Shown here one piece after another: positions 23,440 to 33,127 of a DNA stretch of 64,000 bases. A program made the position numbers and the translations under genes. Position 1 is the first letter of the stretch. Every line of letters starts with the position of its first letter. The notes beneath the pieces were generated by a model that saw nothing but the letters and a program-made list of their open reading frames with translations, searched no databases and was not told where the DNA came from. This DNA comes from Cystobacter ferrugineus (lineage in GTDB: Bacteria > Myxococcota > Myxococcia > Myxococcales > Myxococcaceae). The DNA is taken from NCBI RefSeq assembly GCF_001887355.1, contig NZ_MPIN01000007.1:22888-86887 (forward strand), given 5' to 3'.

Positions 23440-23891
23440 TCAGGCCTGCGGCTGCTGGACGCTGTTCCTCAGCTCCCGGCGGACCGCCTCGCCGACGCGC
23501 TCACGGACCGTCTCCGTCACGCGCGCGCGGATCTCCTCGCCGACCCTCTCGCGGATGGCGCTCACGATGCGATCGGTGTCGATCTGACCGAAGCCGGGCT
23601 GGGCGCCCATCCAGGGCTCACCCATGCCGGGCTGCTGAGTCCCGCCCAGCAGCGCTTGTGGATGGCGTCCGAGATGTTCTCGGGGTCGAACAGCGCGGGC
23701 TGTCCCTGGATCAGCGGCGAGCGCTCGGCCTGCGCGCTGCGCAGCGCATCGCCGACGCGTTCGCGAATCTCGTCACCGAGACCATCCTCGAGAGCTGTCA
23801 CGACACGCTCGCGGACCGCATCCGTGATGCGCTCCTTGAGAGACTCGCCAAGCCCCTGCTGCTCCTGGGTGGAAAACTTTTCATTGCTCAT
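23440..23891 (-). pseudogene. Helical-repeat gene with a single frameshift
   Basis: The first half (start 23891, AGGGG 6 bases before it) reads MSNEKFSTQEQQGLGESLKE, then RITDAVRERVVTALEDGLGD, EIRERVGDALR, and continues to ENISDAIHKRC. The second half, in another frame, gives LLGGTQQPGMGEPWMGAQP, DTDRIVSAIRERVGEEIRAR, VTETVRERVGEAVRREL and ends NSVQQPQA. One missing base near 23650 (ATCCACAAGCGC then TGCTGGGCGGG) would join them into a protein of about 150 aa. It is built of amphipathic (I/V)xxxxRERVxxEIR units. Function unknown; it could be a true pseudogene or a sequencing error. Confidence 0.55.
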
Positions 23892-24039
23892 GAGGATCCC
23901 CCTGATGTGGTGGAAGTGGCAAGCCAGTTGGTTGCTCTTGCCGCACGCATGGATAGGGGAATTCCTTGGAGCCAGATGACCCCCTGGGGATCGTTCACTG
24001 TCGTTCGAATGACAGCCCGGAGGCGCGTTCATCTCGATG

Positions 24040-24624
24040 TCAGGAGTGAGCGACCTGGCGCATCGCCCCGCGCAACGTGAGTGCCCCCGCCATGATGGAG
24101 ATGCCGCGGACGAGGATTTCCACGCCCACCACGATGCCCAGGGCCCACAGGGAGGAAGTGGGCATCTGGGCGGAGATGATGATGCCCAGCACCACGGACA
24201 CGAGGCCGTAGGCGAAGTCCCAGCCCCACCCCGCGTAGCGGTCGACGAGGGAGGTGATGCCCCGGAAGAGCCCGCTGGCGAAGAAGTACCCGGCCAGCAG
24301 CAGCGTCATCGCCATCAGCCCGGCGCCCGGCCGCGCCAGGACCATGGCGCCCACGACGATGGAGAGGATGCCCCCCAGCAGGAACATCAGGAAGGGGCCC
24401 GTCTTGCGGACGCGGAAGGCGTGGATGATTTCGAAGATGCCCGCCACCACGAGCATGGAGCCGAAGAAGATGACGGAGGCGACGCTGGTGGCGACCACCG
24501 CCCCCAGTGCCACGACACCGAGCAGGGAGAGCAGCAGACCCATGACGAAGGGACCACCCCACAGCCCCGACGTGTTCCGTTGAGGAGTGGTTCTTGAATC
24601 GATGCTGGAGCCTGTGATTGCCAT
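24040..24624 (-). CDS. HdeD-family membrane protein
   Basis: 194 aa with about six membrane segments (VMGLLLSLLGVVALGAVVAT, VIFFGSMLVVAGIFEIIHAF, FLMFLLGGILSIVVGAMVLA, and so on) in the HdeD (DUF308) arrangement, including the paired RPGAGLMAMTLLLAGYF and GWGWDFAYGLVSVVLGIII repeats. HdeD was named for acid resistance in Escherichia coli; the role in myxobacteria is not known. A decayed copy lies at 22955-23175. The bases 24625-24812 upstream contain no gene, only the region that is duplicated at 23183-23272. Confidence 0.85.
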   Translation of the reverse strand: MAITGSSIDSRTTPQRNTSGLWGGPFVMGLLLSLLGVVALGAVVATSVASVIFFGSMLVVAGIFEIIHAFRVRKTGPFLMFLLGGILSIVVGAMVLARPGAGLMAMTLLLAGYFFASGLFRGITSLVDRYAGWGWDFAYGLVSVVLGIIISAQMPTSSLWALGIVVGVEILVRGISIMAGALTLRGAMRQVAHS

Positions 24625-24812
24625 GTTGGACCTCGCGGAGAGCAGGGTTTCACCTCCACGAATCTGGAAGTGTGCCTTGGGTCCGACAAGCGAGGGAGGA
24701 GGTCACGGGAGGACTGCGGCTCCTCGGGAAGGGGGGAGGGTAGCGTTGCGCGCGATGGCTCCACCTCTCGCCAGCGTCTGTGTGTTTCGCATGATGTCTG
24801 CCTGACCCTTCC

Positions 24813-25934
24813 TCAGCTCCAATGAAGCGCGAGCGAGCCGTCTCCTTCCAGGGTGACGCGGGTCCCGAACCGCCGGCCCTCCCGGTCCAGGACACCGTGC
24901 ATCCATCCGCTATCCTCGGAGGAGGCCCGGCACGCCTGGAAGCGACGCATCTGCATGGGCGTCATGCGGAAGGAGAGCAACCGGCCGCTCGTGGGCTCCA
25001 GCGTCACGAAGTACATCAGGGTCAGGTCCCCGCGATAGCTTTCGTCGCTCTGGATGCCTTCATAGTCGTTCAGGAAGTCCCCGCAGCCATAGAGGATGGG
25101 GTGCTCCCGGTAGACTTCGATGCCACGGGGATGGTGGGAGGAATGGCCGTGGACGACATCCACCGCTGCTTCGTCGATGAGGGTTCGAGCGAACTCCCGC
25201 TGAGAGGAGGGCACCTGGTAGCCCCAGTTGCTCCCCCAGTGGATGGAGGCGATGGCGAGATCGCCCGTGCGCTTGATGGCTCGCACCCTCGCTCCGATGT
25301 GCCGTGCCGTGGCGAGGGTCAGGTCCGGCAGTAGCTCCACCCCTGGCCTGTCCTTGCCCGCCGCCCATTCTGGTGGGATGCCGCTGCTCCTCGTCCCGAA
25401 CGAGAACACCACCACCCGGCCCCCGCCCGGGACGTCCAGCACGGCGGGAGTTCGCGCTTGTTCCAGGTGGGTTCCCGCTCCCGCGGTGGCGATGCCCGCG
25501 CTCCGCAGGGTGGCCAATGTCTCCCGGAGTCCCTCGTACCCCCAATCCAACACATGGTTGTTCGCCAGCGCGCAGCACCCGATGCGGGCGGCCGTGAGGC
25601 AGGCGACGTGCGCCGGGCTCATCCGATAGTGGATGCCCTTGTCCGGCCACCACTCCTCGCGGGTGGTGATGCTGGTCTCCAGGTTGATCAGCCGCACGTC
25701 CGGAGCACGCCGCTCCAGCTCCGCGAGCGCATCCCCCCAGATGTAGTCGAGGCCCACCGGCTTGGGAATGGGACCGTTCACCTCCTCGGCCAGTGCGACG
25801 TAGTCCCGGGCGTCGCGGACATAGGGCTCGTACAGGTGGGGCGGGCACGGGTGGGGAAACACCTGGTCGATGCCTCGCCCGGTCATCACGTCGCCACAGA
25901 GGAAGACGGTAAGGGCTTCCCTATGTGCCGGCAT
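24813..25934 (-). CDS. CapA-family metallophosphoesterase-like protein
   Basis: 373 aa. CapA/PgsA-type motifs occur in order: FLCGDVMTGRGID near the start, LINLETSITT, RMSPAHVACLTAARIGCCAL, ANNHVLDWGYEGLRETL, SIHWGSNWGYQVPSS, VVHGHSSHHPRGIEVY and ILYGCGDFLNDYEG. These are the metal-binding residues of the calcineurin-like fold found in poly-gamma-glutamate synthesis proteins, but no capBC partners are nearby and there is no signal peptide. It may be a soluble phosphoesterase. AGGAGC lies 8 bases before the ATG at 25934. The 254 bases upstream to the GH35 gene hold no supported gene. Confidence 0.8.
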   Translation of the reverse strand: MPAHREALTVFLCGDVMTGRGIDQVFPHPCPPHLYEPYVRDARDYVALAEEVNGPIPKPVGLDYIWGDALAELERRAPDVRLINLETSITTREEWWPDKGIHYRMSPAHVACLTAARIGCCALANNHVLDWGYEGLRETLATLRSAGIATAGAGTHLEQARTPAVLDVPGGGRVVVFSFGTRSSGIPPEWAAGKDRPGVELLPDLTLATARHIGARVRAIKRTGDLAIASIHWGSNWGYQVPSSQREFARTLIDEAAVDVVHGHSSHHPRGIEVYREHPILYGCGDFLNDYEGIQSDESYRGDLTLMYFVTLEPTSGRLLSFRMTPMQMRRFQACRASSEDSGWMHGVLDREGRRFGTRVTLEGDGSLALHWS

Positions 25935-26188
25935 GATCAATGCTCCTGCCCCGGACGGGCGCGGATCGAACACGGCACTGGCTCGCCGCCGAGGGCGCGG
26001 GCGACCGCCCGGCCCAGGTCCGGTTGGGAGGATCCGCGCACCCACGTCATGTCCATGGCCCATTTCCTCGGAGCGAGACGGTGCGACCCGTCTCTCCCTG
26101 GAGAGTGGACATGACGTTCATTGGAAGCAAGCAGGCGAGCGGAGCCCTGCATGGGCACGGATTGGGTGGGCGGGGGGCCCGTACCACC

Positions 26189-29100
26189 TCATGGGCTGGT
26201 GCAGCCGGTCACCTTCGCCGAGGCCCAATCCGCATGGTCCTTGCCGTTGCTTCCGAGGTCGTCGACGACCAGGCGCAGCTGGGTCACGCCTGTCACGTCG
26301 ACGCTCACGGGAAGTGGTGCGCTGCTCCCAGTCAACGTCGGGGACTTCCACAATGACTTCCCGTCTCCGATGACCTCGAACGTGACATCTCCCCGGTCTC
26401 CGACCTCATCGTCCACCCCGACGACGGCGGTGAAGGACTCGCAGCCCTTCAGGGTCACCGTGACGGACGAATCCGCGTGCGTGCCGAGGCCCTTGCCGTG
26501 CTCGGTGCCACCCACCGTGAGCGGACGCCCGTCGCCGGCCGCCTGCTCCCCGTTGGACATGTCTCGCTCCACGGGGCCCCAGCCGTTGGTGCTGGCGTCG
26601 AAAGTCATGTCACTGATCCACTGCTGGCCCGCCACCGGTGGAGGAATCGGACGGCCGACGAAGCGAACGTCGCTGGACGAGCGGGTGGCGCTTGCTTGTG
26701 TATAGGTGGCCGTCGCCCGCAGCAGCGCGGGCGGGGAATCCGGCGTGCGGCCGGTGGAGGGGACCGTGACCGTCCAGGACGCGGAGCCATCGGGGGTGGT
26801 GCCTGTCGGCTCGGACACCCAGCCGCTCGGGACCTCCAGGGTGAACCGCACCCCCGTGACCGCGGGCTCTCCCGAGGGAACCTCCAATCGTGCGGTGGCC
26901 GTGAAGGACGCACCATCCGCGGCCTCCGCGGGCAGGTCGAGCCGCACCGTGGTCGCCCGTTGCCCGGTGTAGCGTGCCGGCGCGTACGAGGGACGCTCCA
27001 CGTCGCGAACCACGAGCCCCGTCACGGCGTTCGCCTTCGTCACGAACTCCACCGGGCCCGGTCCCGCACCGTCGTCGCTCCACACCGCGAGCGCGAGGGT
27101 GTTCTTCCCGCGATGGCGCAGGATGCCCTGGGGCAGCGAGAAGTCGCGCTGGGGACCGACGTCATTGACGTACTGGCCCAGGTTGTAGCCGTTGACGAAG
27201 ATCAACGCGCGGTACTTCGGGGCCGTCTCCCCGCCGAAGCGCAGCGCGATGGGGATGTCCTGCCCCTCGGGGAGATCGAGCTGGACCTCCGTGCGGTACC
27301 AATGGAGACCCGGGGCCACCGTCGCCTGCGGCAGGGTGACGGACTCCCACGTCTCGTCGGAGAAGCCTGGCAGGGTGTAGCCGGACCGCTCGCCGTGCAG
27401 TCCTCCATTGTTCAGGGGTCCGGTCAGCGGTTCGACGAGGCTCTCGCCGCCGCGTGCGCCCTGGATGCGCCAGGAGATGACCGACCCGGAACCCATCATC
27501 TTCGCCGCGAGCAGACCCCGGGGGTTCTTGTGTCCGTCGTTGCTGCCACCGTTTTCGTTGTGCCCCATGTTGCGCACCAGCACGGAGAGCTGGTTCTCCT
27601 GTCCCGGCTCGAGCAGCCCGCTGGGGAAGGGGATGTCCTTGCTCGAGTTCTGCGCCTGGGGGCTCGTGCGCACCGTGCCGAGGTAGGTGCCGTTGAGCCA
27701 GACGGCCCAGGCTCCCGCCTTGCCGGTGCCGGCGGTCAGCGAGATGCCCGTCTCGTTGCCGACGGCCTGGAAGCGCCCGCGATACCAGACGTCACCGTAG
27801 TGGAACCCGTAATCGTCGGCATAGAGGACGGGCAGGGTGGAGGGCTTCGTCGGGTTGTTCGTCGTCGTGTGAGCGGCGACGAGCCACGCCGAGTCGTCGA
27901 AGGCGGGAGCCGCTTCGGGCTGATCCACGGTGTGCTTCCATGAGGTCAGCGGGGGCAGTGTCACCGGCTGGGGGCCGGGCACGGAGATGACCTTCGTGCC
28001 GTACTCCGTCTCCGACCAGGTCTGCTCGCCCTGGTTCCAGGTGAGCTGGCAGAACCGTGCGCCCGCCCAGATTTCGATGTCCGTCGCCGCGCTGACATCG
28101 CCCACGAGCCGGAGGGCGGTGTCATCCTGCTGCACCTCGCGAATCAACCGCGCGCCGCGGGCGAGCACCGGGCCGCGTGCGGTGTGGGCCGACCAGAAGG
28201 TCGAAGCGGTGTCGCTGTCGGTGAGCAGCAGTTCCAGCGGTGCGCGGCCTTCCTCGGTGACGCGGACCCGGGCGAGCCCGTCCGCGGACCAGTTGAGGCG
28301 CAGGTCGTTCCTCGCGCTGTCCCACGTGGAGGTGACGCCGCCGGAGAGCACCTGGACGGAGGGCTCTGACGCGTAGCGCAGCACCAGCTCCGCGGCTTCG
28401 CCCTCGCGGGTGTGAAGCACGGCGACGTCCCCTTCGCCGATGCGCTGGTGCGTATAGATTTCAGCGGTGGAATAGACGAGCCGCTGTGCGCCCAGGTTGT
28501 AGCCGGCGACGAGGATCTTGTAGTCCTGGCCGTTGATCGTCAGCGCCGTGCCCGCTTGCTGCGGCACCGTGTAGTCGCCGTCGGAGACCTGCACCCGCAG
28601 CGTGGTGTCCTGGCGCGAGACCGACTTGATGTTCTCCTGCCGCACGAAGAAGAACTTCGCCCCGGTGACGGGATTGACGTCTCCGTCGACGTGGAGCTCG
28701 GGGTTGCTGTGTTCCACCTGCTCCGGAAGGTTGTCGAGCTGGCGCAGGTCCGCGACCGCATCGACGAGGTAGCCCTGCTGCTTCAGCGGGGGAATCTTGT
28801 TCGTCTGCTGGCGGTACTCGTCGAAGGCCGCGTGGTAGTCATACGACGTGTAGACGACATTGGGGTCCGCCTGCCAGCCCCAGTTCGTCCCGCCGTAGAG
28901 CATGTAGAGGTTCTGGAGCGTGAAGTGGTTGTTGATGTTGTTGCCGTAGGTGATGCGCTCGAACGTCGGCCCGTACGCGTCGCGGTTGTCCTCGTACAGC
29001 TTGCCGCCCCAGGGCTGGAACCACCCGCCCTGGAACTCCGCCCAGAAGAACGGCCGGTCCTCGACGCCACACCGGGGGGGCGTGAACTTCTCTCCATGGC

Positions 29101-30007
29101 GGAGGAACTCGTAATCCGTGACGGAGGTGCCCGGGTAGGTGTCGGTGGCGTAGAGGTCGGGTGCCCCCTTGCCGCACGCCCAGCGCAGCTCACGGCCCTT
29201 GTCGTTGTGGAAGAGGGGCACCGTGATGCCATCCGCGCGGACGGCGGCCTTGAGCTCCTCCATGTAGTTCTGCGCGGTGCTGTCCGTGCGGTCGTACTCG
29301 TTCTCGAGCTGGTAGAGAATCACCGAGCCGCCGCCGTCGGTGAGCTGGTGGCGGGCGAGGATGGGGTTGATGGCATCGAAGTACTGCTCCCACGCGGCCT
29401 GGTAGTCGTCGGCATCGCTGCGGGCGCGCCCGGCCTGCGTCTGGAGCCAGCCGGGGAAGCCACCGGAGTCGACCTCGGCGTTGATGTACGGACCGGGCCG
29501 GGCAATGACATAGAGGCCGACCTCCTCGGCGATGTCGAGCAACTGCTCGACGTCCCGCACGGAGCTGAAGTCATACACGCCAGGTGCTGGCGAGTGATAC
29601 GCCCAGCTGAAGTAGAAGGAGACCGCGTTCATTCCGATCGCCTTGTACTTCTGGAGCATGTCCCGCCAGAGGTCGGGGTTGGGCAGCCGGAACGGGTGGA
29701 ACTCGCCGGACCAGATGTACTCGCGCTTGCCATCGATCATCAGCGAGTACTTGTCGTAGGTGATTTGATGCGGCTTGCCATCACCGAAGGCCTCGACCGC
29801 CGCCCCATACACGGGCACGCCCGGGCCAGGAGGGCTCGCCGGGGCCTCGCCTCCGCAGGTGGGCGGCTGGGGTTCGGGCGGTGGCTTCGTCGGGGGCTTG
29901 TCACAAGACAGCGAGGCCACTGACAGCGCCGCCACCCACGAGGCCAGCATCGTCCTGCCCAGCCAGTGTGTCCTTCGGGGGGTCCGTTCGCCTGTCTGAT
30001 GATTCAT
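26189..30007 (-). CDS. Large GH35 beta-galactosidase lipoprotein with C-terminal NPCBM domain
   Basis: 1272 aa. A lipobox (SLSC, Cys35) after a membrane-like segment predicts a surface-anchored lipoprotein with a Pro-rich spacer. The GH35 barrel follows: SGEFHPFRLPNPDLWRDML, PGPYINAEVDSGGFPGWL, acid/base E237 in QLENEY and nucleophile E324 in FFWAEFQGGWF. Beta-sandwich jelly-roll modules come next (WYRGRF, NGTYLGTVR; WYRTEVQLDLPEG, VNGYNLGQYVNDVGPQR), then an Ig-like/NEW3-type segment, and at about residues 1120-1272 an NPCBM/NEW2 domain (GTEHGKGLGTHADSSVTVTL). It should release terminal beta-galactose from plant or algal polysaccharides at the cell surface. GCGTCAT repeats lie 45-70 bases upstream. 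Confidence 0.9.
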   Translation of the reverse strand: MNHQTGERTPRRTHWLGRTMLASWVAALSVASLSCDKPPTKPPPEPQPPTCGGEAPASPPGPGVPVYGAAVEAFGDGKPHQITYDKYSLMIDGKREYIWSGEFHPFRLPNPDLWRDMLQKYKAIGMNAVSFYFSWAYHSPAPGVYDFSSVRDVEQLLDIAEEVGLYVIARPGPYINAEVDSGGFPGWLQTQAGRARSDADDYQAAWEQYFDAINPILARHQLTDGGGSVILYQLENEYDRTDSTAQNYMEELKAAVRADGITVPLFHNDKGRELRWACGKGAPDLYATDTYPGTSVTDYEFLRHGEKFTPPRCGVEDRPFFWAEFQGGWFQPWGGKLYEDNRDAYGPTFERITYGNNINNHFTLQNLYMLYGGTNWGWQADPNVVYTSYDYHAAFDEYRQQTNKIPPLKQQGYLVDAVADLRQLDNLPEQVEHSNPELHVDGDVNPVTGAKFFFVRQENIKSVSRQDTTLRVQVSDGDYTVPQQAGTALTINGQDYKILVAGYNLGAQRLVYSTAEIYTHQRIGEGDVAVLHTREGEAAELVLRYASEPSVQVLSGGVTSTWDSARNDLRLNWSADGLARVRVTEEGRAPLELLLTDSDTASTFWSAHTARGPVLARGARLIREVQQDDTALRLVGDVSAATDIEIWAGARFCQLTWNQGEQTWSETEYGTKVISVPGPQPVTLPPLTSWKHTVDQPEAAPAFDDSAWLVAAHTTTNNPTKPSTLPVLYADDYGFHYGDVWYRGRFQAVGNETGISLTAGTGKAGAWAVWLNGTYLGTVRTSPQAQNSSKDIPFPSGLLEPGQENQLSVLVRNMGHNENGGSNDGHKNPRGLLAAKMMGSGSVISWRIQGARGGESLVEPLTGPLNNGGLHGERSGYTLPGFSDETWESVTLPQATVAPGLHWYRTEVQLDLPEGQDIPIALRFGGETAPKYRALIFVNGYNLGQYVNDVGPQRDFSLPQGILRHRGKNTLALAVWSDDGAGPGPVEFVTKANAVTGLVVRDVERPSYAPARYTGQRATTVRLDLPAEAADGASFTATARLEVPSGEPAVTGVRFTLEVPSGWVSEPTGTTPDGSASWTVTVPSTGRTPDSPPALLRATATYTQASATRSSSDVRFVGRPIPPPVAGQQWISDMTFDASTNGWGPVERDMSNGEQAAGDGRPLTVGGTEHGKGLGTHADSSVTVTLKGCESFTAVVGVDDEVGDRGDVTFEVIGDGKSLWKSPTLTGSSAPLPVSVDVTGVTQLRLVVDDLGSNGKDHADWASAKVTGCTSP

Positions 30008-30051
30008 GTGTGATCCTTCTCACGCCCATGTCTGGAGTGAATTGACATAGG

Positions 30052-30076
30052 GCGTCATGGTGACATGTGGCGTCAT
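30052..30076. promoter_or_regulatory. Two GCGTCAT motifs upstream of the GH35 gene
   Basis: GCGTCAT at 30052-30058 and 30070-30076, 18 bases apart, lie 45-70 bases before the GH35 start. The same heptamer recurs at 34549-34555 and 34579-34585 upstream of the GH3 gene, so a shared regulator is plausible. The rest of the gap to 30402 shows no gene. Confidence 0.45.
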
Positions 30077-30402
30077 CCAGAGCCCCTCATGCCGCGGAGC
30101 CAGGGCTCCCGCACGAGAGATGGGACGGGATGCCGCCCCGTGTCTTTGATTCCAATCCACCATACACCACGCCTCGGCGGACGATTGACTCCCGCCAATC
30201 GTCGACATCCAAGCATCGGACCTTGGACGCTCAACGCGGGCCTCGACGCATACGGCGATGCCGTTGTCGAGTTCACTCCGGTGCCGAGCCGCTCTTGGAG
30301 TACGGCCAGGTCTTCACGGTGTGTTCCCTGGTTGGAGGGGAGTTCTCGCCGTCGAGGTGCGCTCCAGGGAGGGGGCTCCCTCCCTGGCTGGGCCCGAGTG
30401 AG

Positions 30403-31155
30403 CTACTGGGCCGTATACCCGCCGTCGATGGCGAGCGCCGTGCCGGTGATGTACGTCGCCCAGTCGGACAGCAGGAACAGCACGGGCCGGGCCACCTCCT
30501 CGGAACGGGCCGAGCGCTGCATCGGCACGCCCGAGATGAAGGCGTTGAAGACCGGATCGCCGTGCTCCAGGTGGCTCCAGAGCTCCGTCTCGATCGGGCC
30601 GGGCAGCACCGCGTTCACGCGGATGCCCTCCGTGGCGTAGTCGAGCGCCGCGGCCTTGGTCATGCCCAGCAGCCCATGCTTGGCCGACGCGTAAGCACCA
30701 AAGGTGGGCCCGGCGACGTGCGAGAGGATGGAGGCGCAGTTGACGATGGCGCCGCCGCCGCTCTTCTTCATGGCGGCGATTTCATGGCGCATGCAGAGCA
30801 GGGCGGAGTCCAGGTTGACCGACATGAGCTGGCGGTACTCGGCTGGCGGGATGTCGGCGAGCTTGCCCAGGGGGCCGGGAATGCCGGCGTTGTTGAAGGC
30901 GCCATCCAGCCTGCCGTACTCGGCGACGGTGCGCGCGACGAGCGACTCGACCTCCGCTTCCCGCGTGACGTCCGTGCGGACGAAGAGCGCCTGGCCTCCC
31001 TGGGCTCGGATATGGCCCACCACCTCCTCGCCCTTGTCGGCGCGGCGTCCCGCGACCACCACCCGGGCTCCCTGCCGGGCCGCCTCCACGGCGGTGGCGG
31101 CTCCAATTCCGGACGTGGCTCCGGTGACGATGATGACCTTGTTCTCGAGCAGCAT
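30403..31155 (-). CDS. Short-chain dehydrogenase/reductase
   Basis: 250 aa, a classical SDR: IIVTGATSGIGAATA (cofactor loop), NNAGIP, catalytic Ser in NCASILSHVAG, YASAK (Tyr and Lys intact) and LAIDGGYTAQ at the C-terminus. VVVAGRRADKGEEVV suggests NADP(H) preference, by the Arg pair after the second strand. The start at 31155 follows GGAGGGGGAAGCC; an upstream in-frame ATG at 31239 is less likely. It stands between carbohydrate-degrading genes, but its substrate is unknown. Confidence 0.9.
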   Translation of the reverse strand: MLLENKVIIVTGATSGIGAATAVEAARQGARVVVAGRRADKGEEVVGHIRAQGGQALFVRTDVTREAEVESLVARTVAEYGRLDGAFNNAGIPGPLGKLADIPPAEYRQLMSVNLDSALLCMRHEIAAMKKSGGGAIVNCASILSHVAGPTFGAYASAKHGLLGMTKAAALDYATEGIRVNAVLPGPIETELWSHLEHGDPVFNAFISGVPMQRSARSEEVARPVLFLLSDWATYITGTALAIDGGYTAQ

Positions 31156-31846
31156 GGCTTCCCCCTCCCATGGCGCGGAGCCACGGAAATGGGCCTCCTG
31201 GTACCTGGGGGGAGGGATGCTGGGCGGCGGGGTCTTCATGTGTCAAGTCGCGAACACTGGGGCCGGGAGTCAGTACCGGTGGTCGTGGAGAATCCGACGT
31301 TGCCGTGGACGAAGTCCGTCACCCTCTTTCCCGGTGCGGACGTGGGAATCGGGATGGAGGGCTCGGTGACCAACGGGCGCTTCGAGGTGAAGTACAACGG
31401 GACGTTGAGCTCCACGTCGGGAGGGAGCAGCGATGCCCAGGTGTCAGGCGCCCGGGTGTGTTCGCGGCAGGTCAGCTTGAGCACGAGCGAGAACTGACGG
31501 GCCGCGCTTCTCCCCGGAACGGGGAGAAACGGAAGGAGCAGATCATCCCCGCGGGTTGGCGAGCCGCCTACCTGTTGCCAGAAGCGGAGGAGCGGGGCGC
31601 TCACCCCATACGCTACTGCCTCCTCCAGCCCGAGGGATTGGCGGGCAGACCCCTCGAGCAGGAAATGACCCCACCCAGGTGGCTCTCGGGGGAGATGCCT
31701 CTCTGGACGCGGGAGGCCATGGAGATGCGCCACGAGGGAGTCTTCATGGCGTCCGAGCCGCTGCCCATCAAGCTCGTCCTGCCGGCCGCCAGGACGGCGG
31801 GGCCCTGACGAAATCCCTCGGGGCCCCCCTCCTCAGCCTGTTGTCA
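31156..31846 (+). other. Gap with two weak coding-like remnants
   Basis: In the plus strand, about 31265-31497 reads ENPTLPWTKSVTLFPGADVG, then GSVTNGRFEVKYNGTLSSTS and CSRQVSLSTSEN before a stop. It looks like the tail of a beta-rich secreted protein. About 31504-31808 reads EQIIPAGWRAAYLLPEAEER and ends LPIKLVLPAARTAGP. Neither has a persuasive start or a family I recognise, and both may be fragments. No other gene is visible here. Confidence 0.3.
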
Positions 31847-32728
31847 TCACCAGCTCTGCACGTTGCTCTGGCTCAGGCGGCAGGTCGGGGTGTTCCACTG
31901 GCTCTTGCCACCGTTGACCTTCGTCGACTCGCCATTGTGATCCGTGACGCCGATGAACTCCGTGCAGATCTTCGGCTTGTCCTTCGAGGCGTTGTAGCCG
32001 CCCTTGACGAAGAGGTTGGTGATCGTGACGGTGTCGCCGTAGTTCTGGTTCGCTCCCGCGAGGGCCGACTTGATGCTCTCGACCTTGACGTTGTCGAGGA
32101 TGAGGTTGCGCGGACCGCCGTTGGCCGTGCAGTCACCGCAGGAGCGCCAGAGCTTGCCGAAATCGCTGATGTAGGAGTTCTTGATGATGGTCTTGGAGTT
32201 GCCCTTGGCGTTGTGCTGGAAGACCTTGTCGCTGGCGTGCAGGGCGATGACGTGGTTGAGCGTCATCGTCGCCCCGTCCTTGCTGTTCGTCGCCGCGTCC
32301 TCGCAGACATCCTCCCAGTAGACGTAGTCGAGCGTGCAGTTGCCCAGACAGACGATTCCATTGCCACCGGCGGTCCCGCCCGCGATGATGAGGTTCTTGA
32401 CCGTCACCCCGTCCTCGACCTCGAACACCGTCGGCTGGCCTTCGCCGTCACACGACTTGGAGCTTTTCACGCCAATCTTCTTGTTGGCGAAATCGTAGAC
32501 ATTCGAGCCACCGTTGGCGGCGTTCTTCAACCGGGTCGTGCTGCTGCGGATCTCGCCAGAGGAGCCGTTGCTGGGGGTCGGGATGGTGGTTGCAATGGTC
32601 TCCAGCGCGCCGGTCTGCTCGCTCAGGAGCTCCTCTTCCGCCGTCATTCCTCCGTCCAGGCACCCGGTTCCGAAAACTCCCATGGCGAGCAGCAGGGCAG
32701 GGGTACGCAGTGTCTTGGGGGTGAACAT
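31847..32728 (-). CDS. Pectate lyase, PL3-type lipoprotein
   Basis: 293 aa. A signal peptide ends in the lipobox GTGC (Cys23), then a linker and the PL3 parallel beta-helix: ENVKVGxx-like turns VFEVEDGVTVKNLIIAGG, NGIVCLGNCTLDYVYWEDVC, EDAATNSKDGATMTL, KVFQHNAKGNSKTIIKNSYI and GKLWRSCGDCTANGGPRN. The EDA and Lys/Arg-rich turns correspond to the calcium site and the catalytic Arg/Lys region of PL3 enzymes. It should cleave polygalacturonate by beta-elimination outside the cell. AAGGAGAACC lies just before the ATG at 32728. An inverted repeat 111 bases upstream is a candidate operator. Confidence 0.85.
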   Translation of the reverse strand: MFTPKTLRTPALLLAMGVFGTGCLDGGMTAEEELLSEQTGALETIATTIPTPSNGSSGEIRSSTTRLKNAANGGSNVYDFANKKIGVKSSKSCDGEGQPTVFEVEDGVTVKNLIIAGGTAGGNGIVCLGNCTLDYVYWEDVCEDAATNSKDGATMTLNHVIALHASDKVFQHNAKGNSKTIIKNSYISDFGKLWRSCGDCTANGGPRNLILDNVKVESIKSALAGANQNYGDTVTITNLFVKGGYNASKDKPKICTEFIGVTDHNGESTKVNGGKSQWNTPTCRLSQSNVQSW

Positions 32729-32838
32729 GCTTTGGTTCTCCTTTGTGGTCCGGCGAGTTGCACTCGTGACGCATCCGGTCAACTCACACGCGCGGTGAAG
32801 TGCGCGGTGCCCTTGGCCGAGGGGCGCTCTCTTCGTGG

Positions 32839-32863
32839 GAGGTTTAGTATAACGTTTAACCTC
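32839..32863. promoter_or_regulatory. Inverted repeat upstream of the pectate lyase gene
   Basis: GAGGTT (32839-32844) and AACCTC (32858-32863) flank an AT-rich centre containing AACGTT, a locally AT-rich patch in GC-rich DNA. Position and symmetry suggest an operator for the lyase gene. Confidence 0.4.
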
Positions 32864-33127
32864 GGAATTCAAGGACAAGGCGCCTTAATCGGTTTGTTGG
32901 TGAACTCCATTGGTGGAGATTTACTTTTTCAGGAGTGCTGTCGAGCCGATTGCGCAAAGCGTCACAGCCCGCTGGTAACGGCAGCCATGACGTCGCCGGA
33001 AATGTATTCGCTTGTCCGGACTTGTAATCCCAGGGCCATCCAGGTGGGGGCCGCCCTACCTGCTCGGAGGGTTTGCACGGAGAGTGTCTCTCTTCTCAAT
33101 GTGCAGTGGGTTCAGTGACGCACCTCG

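Noticed and set aside
31236-31733. A 165-aa minus-strand frame in the gap beside the SDR gene
   Set aside because: Its composition is Pro/Arg-rich without motifs, and the opposite strand looks more coding-like.
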